Below, piece by piece: positions 17,541 through 19,075 of a DNA stretch of 19,075 nt (within the stretch, counting starts at the first letter, position 1; the number at the start of each line of letters is the position of its first letter). The stretch comes from Trichomonas tenax. Its lineage: Eukaryota > Parabasalia > Trichomonadida > Trichomonadidae. The translations under genes were made by a program, and so were the position numbers. The notes below the pieces were generated by a model. The model was given only the letters and a program-made list of their open reading frames with translations, made no database searches and was not told where the DNA came from. Location of the stretch: assembly GCA_023091735.1 (NCBI GenBank), contig JALKBU010000981.1, positions 1-19,075 of the forward strand. Reading direction: 5' to 3'.

Positions 17541-19075
17541 TACTATGGTTGCTATAGATTCACTGTGATTCACTGTGATTAACTGTGATTCACTGTGAGT
17601 CACAATGATTCACTGTGAGTCACTATGATTCACTATGATTCAATGTGATTCACTGTGATTCACTATGATTCACTGTGATTGACTGTGAGTCACCATGATT
17701 CATTGTGAGTCACCATGATTCACTGTGAGTCACGGTGATTCACAATGATTCACTATGATTCACTGTGATTCACTATGATTCACTGTGAGTCACTGTGATT
17801 CACTGTGATTCACTATGATTCACTGTGAGTCACCATGATTCACTGTGATTCACTGTGATTAACTGTGATTCACTGTGATTCACTGTGAGTCACTGTGAAT
17901 CACCATGATTCACTGTAAGTCACCATGATTCACTGTGAGTCACTGTGAGTCACCATGATTCACTGTGATTCACTATGATTCACTGTGAGTCACTGTGATT
18001 CACTGTCATTCGCTGTGACTCACTGTGAGTCACTGTGATTCACTGTGAGTCACCATGATTCAGTGTGAGTCACTATGATTCACTGTGAGTCACCAGGATT
18101 CACTGTGAGTCACCATGATTCACTGTGAGTCACCATGATTCACTGTGAGTCACTGTGATTCACTATGATTCACTGTGATTCACTGTGATTCACTGTGAGT
18201 CACTGTGATTCACTGTGAGTCACCATGATTCACAATGAGTCACCATGATTCACTGTGAGTCACCATGATTCACTGTGAGTCACTGTGATTAACTGTGAGT
18301 CACCATGATTCACTGTGAGTCACTGTGATTCACTGTGAGTCACTGTGATTCACTGTGAGTCACCATGATTCAGTGTGAGTCACCATGATTCACTGTGAGT
18401 CACTGTGATTCACTGTGAGTCACCATGATTCACTGTGAGTCACTGTGATTGACTGTCGATTCACTATGATTCACTGAGATTCACTGTGATTCAGTGTGAG
18501 TCACCATGATTCACAATGAGTCACCATGATTCACTGTGAGTCACTGTGATTCACTGTCATTCGCTGTGATTCACTGTGAGTCACTGTGATTCACTGTCAT
18601 TCGCTGTGATTCACTGTGAGTCACTGTGATTCACTGTGAGTCACTTTGCTTCACTATGATTCACTGTAAGTCACCCTGATTCAATGTGATTCACTGTGAT
18701 TCACTATGATTCACTGTGAGTCACCATGATTCACTGTGAGTCACCATGATTCACTGTAAGTCACCATGATTCACTGTGATTCACTATGATTCACTGTGAT
18801 TCACTATGATTCACTGTGAATCACCATGATTCACTGTGAGTCACCATGATTCACTGTGAGTCACCATGATTCACTGTGAGTCACCATGATTCACTGTGAT
18901 TCACTATGATTCACTGTGAATCACCATGATTCACTGTGAGTCACCATGATTCACTGTGATTCACTATGATTCATTATGATTCACGGTCTCTGACCATAAT
19001 TCACTGTTATTCACCATGATTCACTTTGATTCACTATGATTCACTATGATTAACTATGATTAACTGTCATTCACT
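17541..19075. repeat. 10-bp minisatellite, about 150 units, running off the window
   Basis: Tandem 10-bp units with consensus TGATTCACTG (rotation TCACTGTGAT). Common variants are GAGT for GATT, and CTATG or CCATG for CTGTG. A 20-bp higher-order unit, GATTCACTGTGAGTCACCAT, recurs over long stretches. The 10-bp register is kept across the whole array except for one inserted C at 18457. TGA once per unit closes all plus-strand frames every 30 bp, and the reverse strand likewise carries TGA, so the array is non-coding. Edge units at 17541-17558 and around 18991-19010 are degenerate. Confidence 0.97.

Noticed and set aside
17541..19075. CRISPR array
   Set aside because: The repeats are contiguous 10-bp units with no unique spacers; it is a minisatellite in a eukaryotic setting.

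Overview
The window looks like nuclear DNA of a parabasalid protist (a trichomonad such as Tritrichomonas or Trichomonas). Coding regions are long, intron-free and eukaryotic in type, and the intergenic DNA is very AT-rich. The 5' leaders look short, with an initiator-like TCA-pyrimidine-A/T motif placed 11 nt before the kinase ATG. Degenerate members of lineage-typical surface-protein families litter the intergenic space. Genus assignment is inference; no rRNA or other marker is present.

Layout. 1-3467 is a graveyard holding two tandem decayed copies of a right-handed beta-helix-type protein gene (618-1540 and 2186-2935), with a small antisense relic between them. 3468-12601 holds four intact genes: (+) an LMBRD2-type nine-helix membrane protein (3468-5138); (+) a 271-residue protein with the N-terminal box and C-terminal IN-box of INCENP, the Aurora B-activating scaffold of the chromosomal passenger complex (5607-6422); (-) a GT61-family glycosyltransferase (6883-8169); and (-) a 1402-residue Cdc7/Cdc15/SepA/MAP3K-epsilon-type kinase with C-terminal ARM/HEAT repeats (8393-12601). 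The first two genes converge on the last two at about 6.4-6.9 kb. For the two minus-strand genes the longest open frame begins at TTG; I set the start at the first ATG.

12602-17540 has no intact gene. It holds a decayed reading-frame relic (13263-13986), three consecutive hairpin-forming inverted repeats (14148-14569), and an antisense wreck of a phage tail-fibre/baseplate-collar-like protein (16257-16936). From about 17541 to the window end lies a 10-bp minisatellite of roughly 150 units, built on TCAC-W-GTGA-W and often paired into a 20-bp higher-order unit.

The four genes are not an operon and nothing in the sequence links them functionally. Two of them (INCENP-like and SIN/Hippo-type kinase) belong to mitosis/cytokinesis control. 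Most worth following up are the compact INCENP candidate, the kinase linker with eleven acidic-Phe repeats (six ending in FGDL, which fits the gamma-ear binding consensus), the phage-collar-like pseudogene, the hairpin cluster and the minisatellite.
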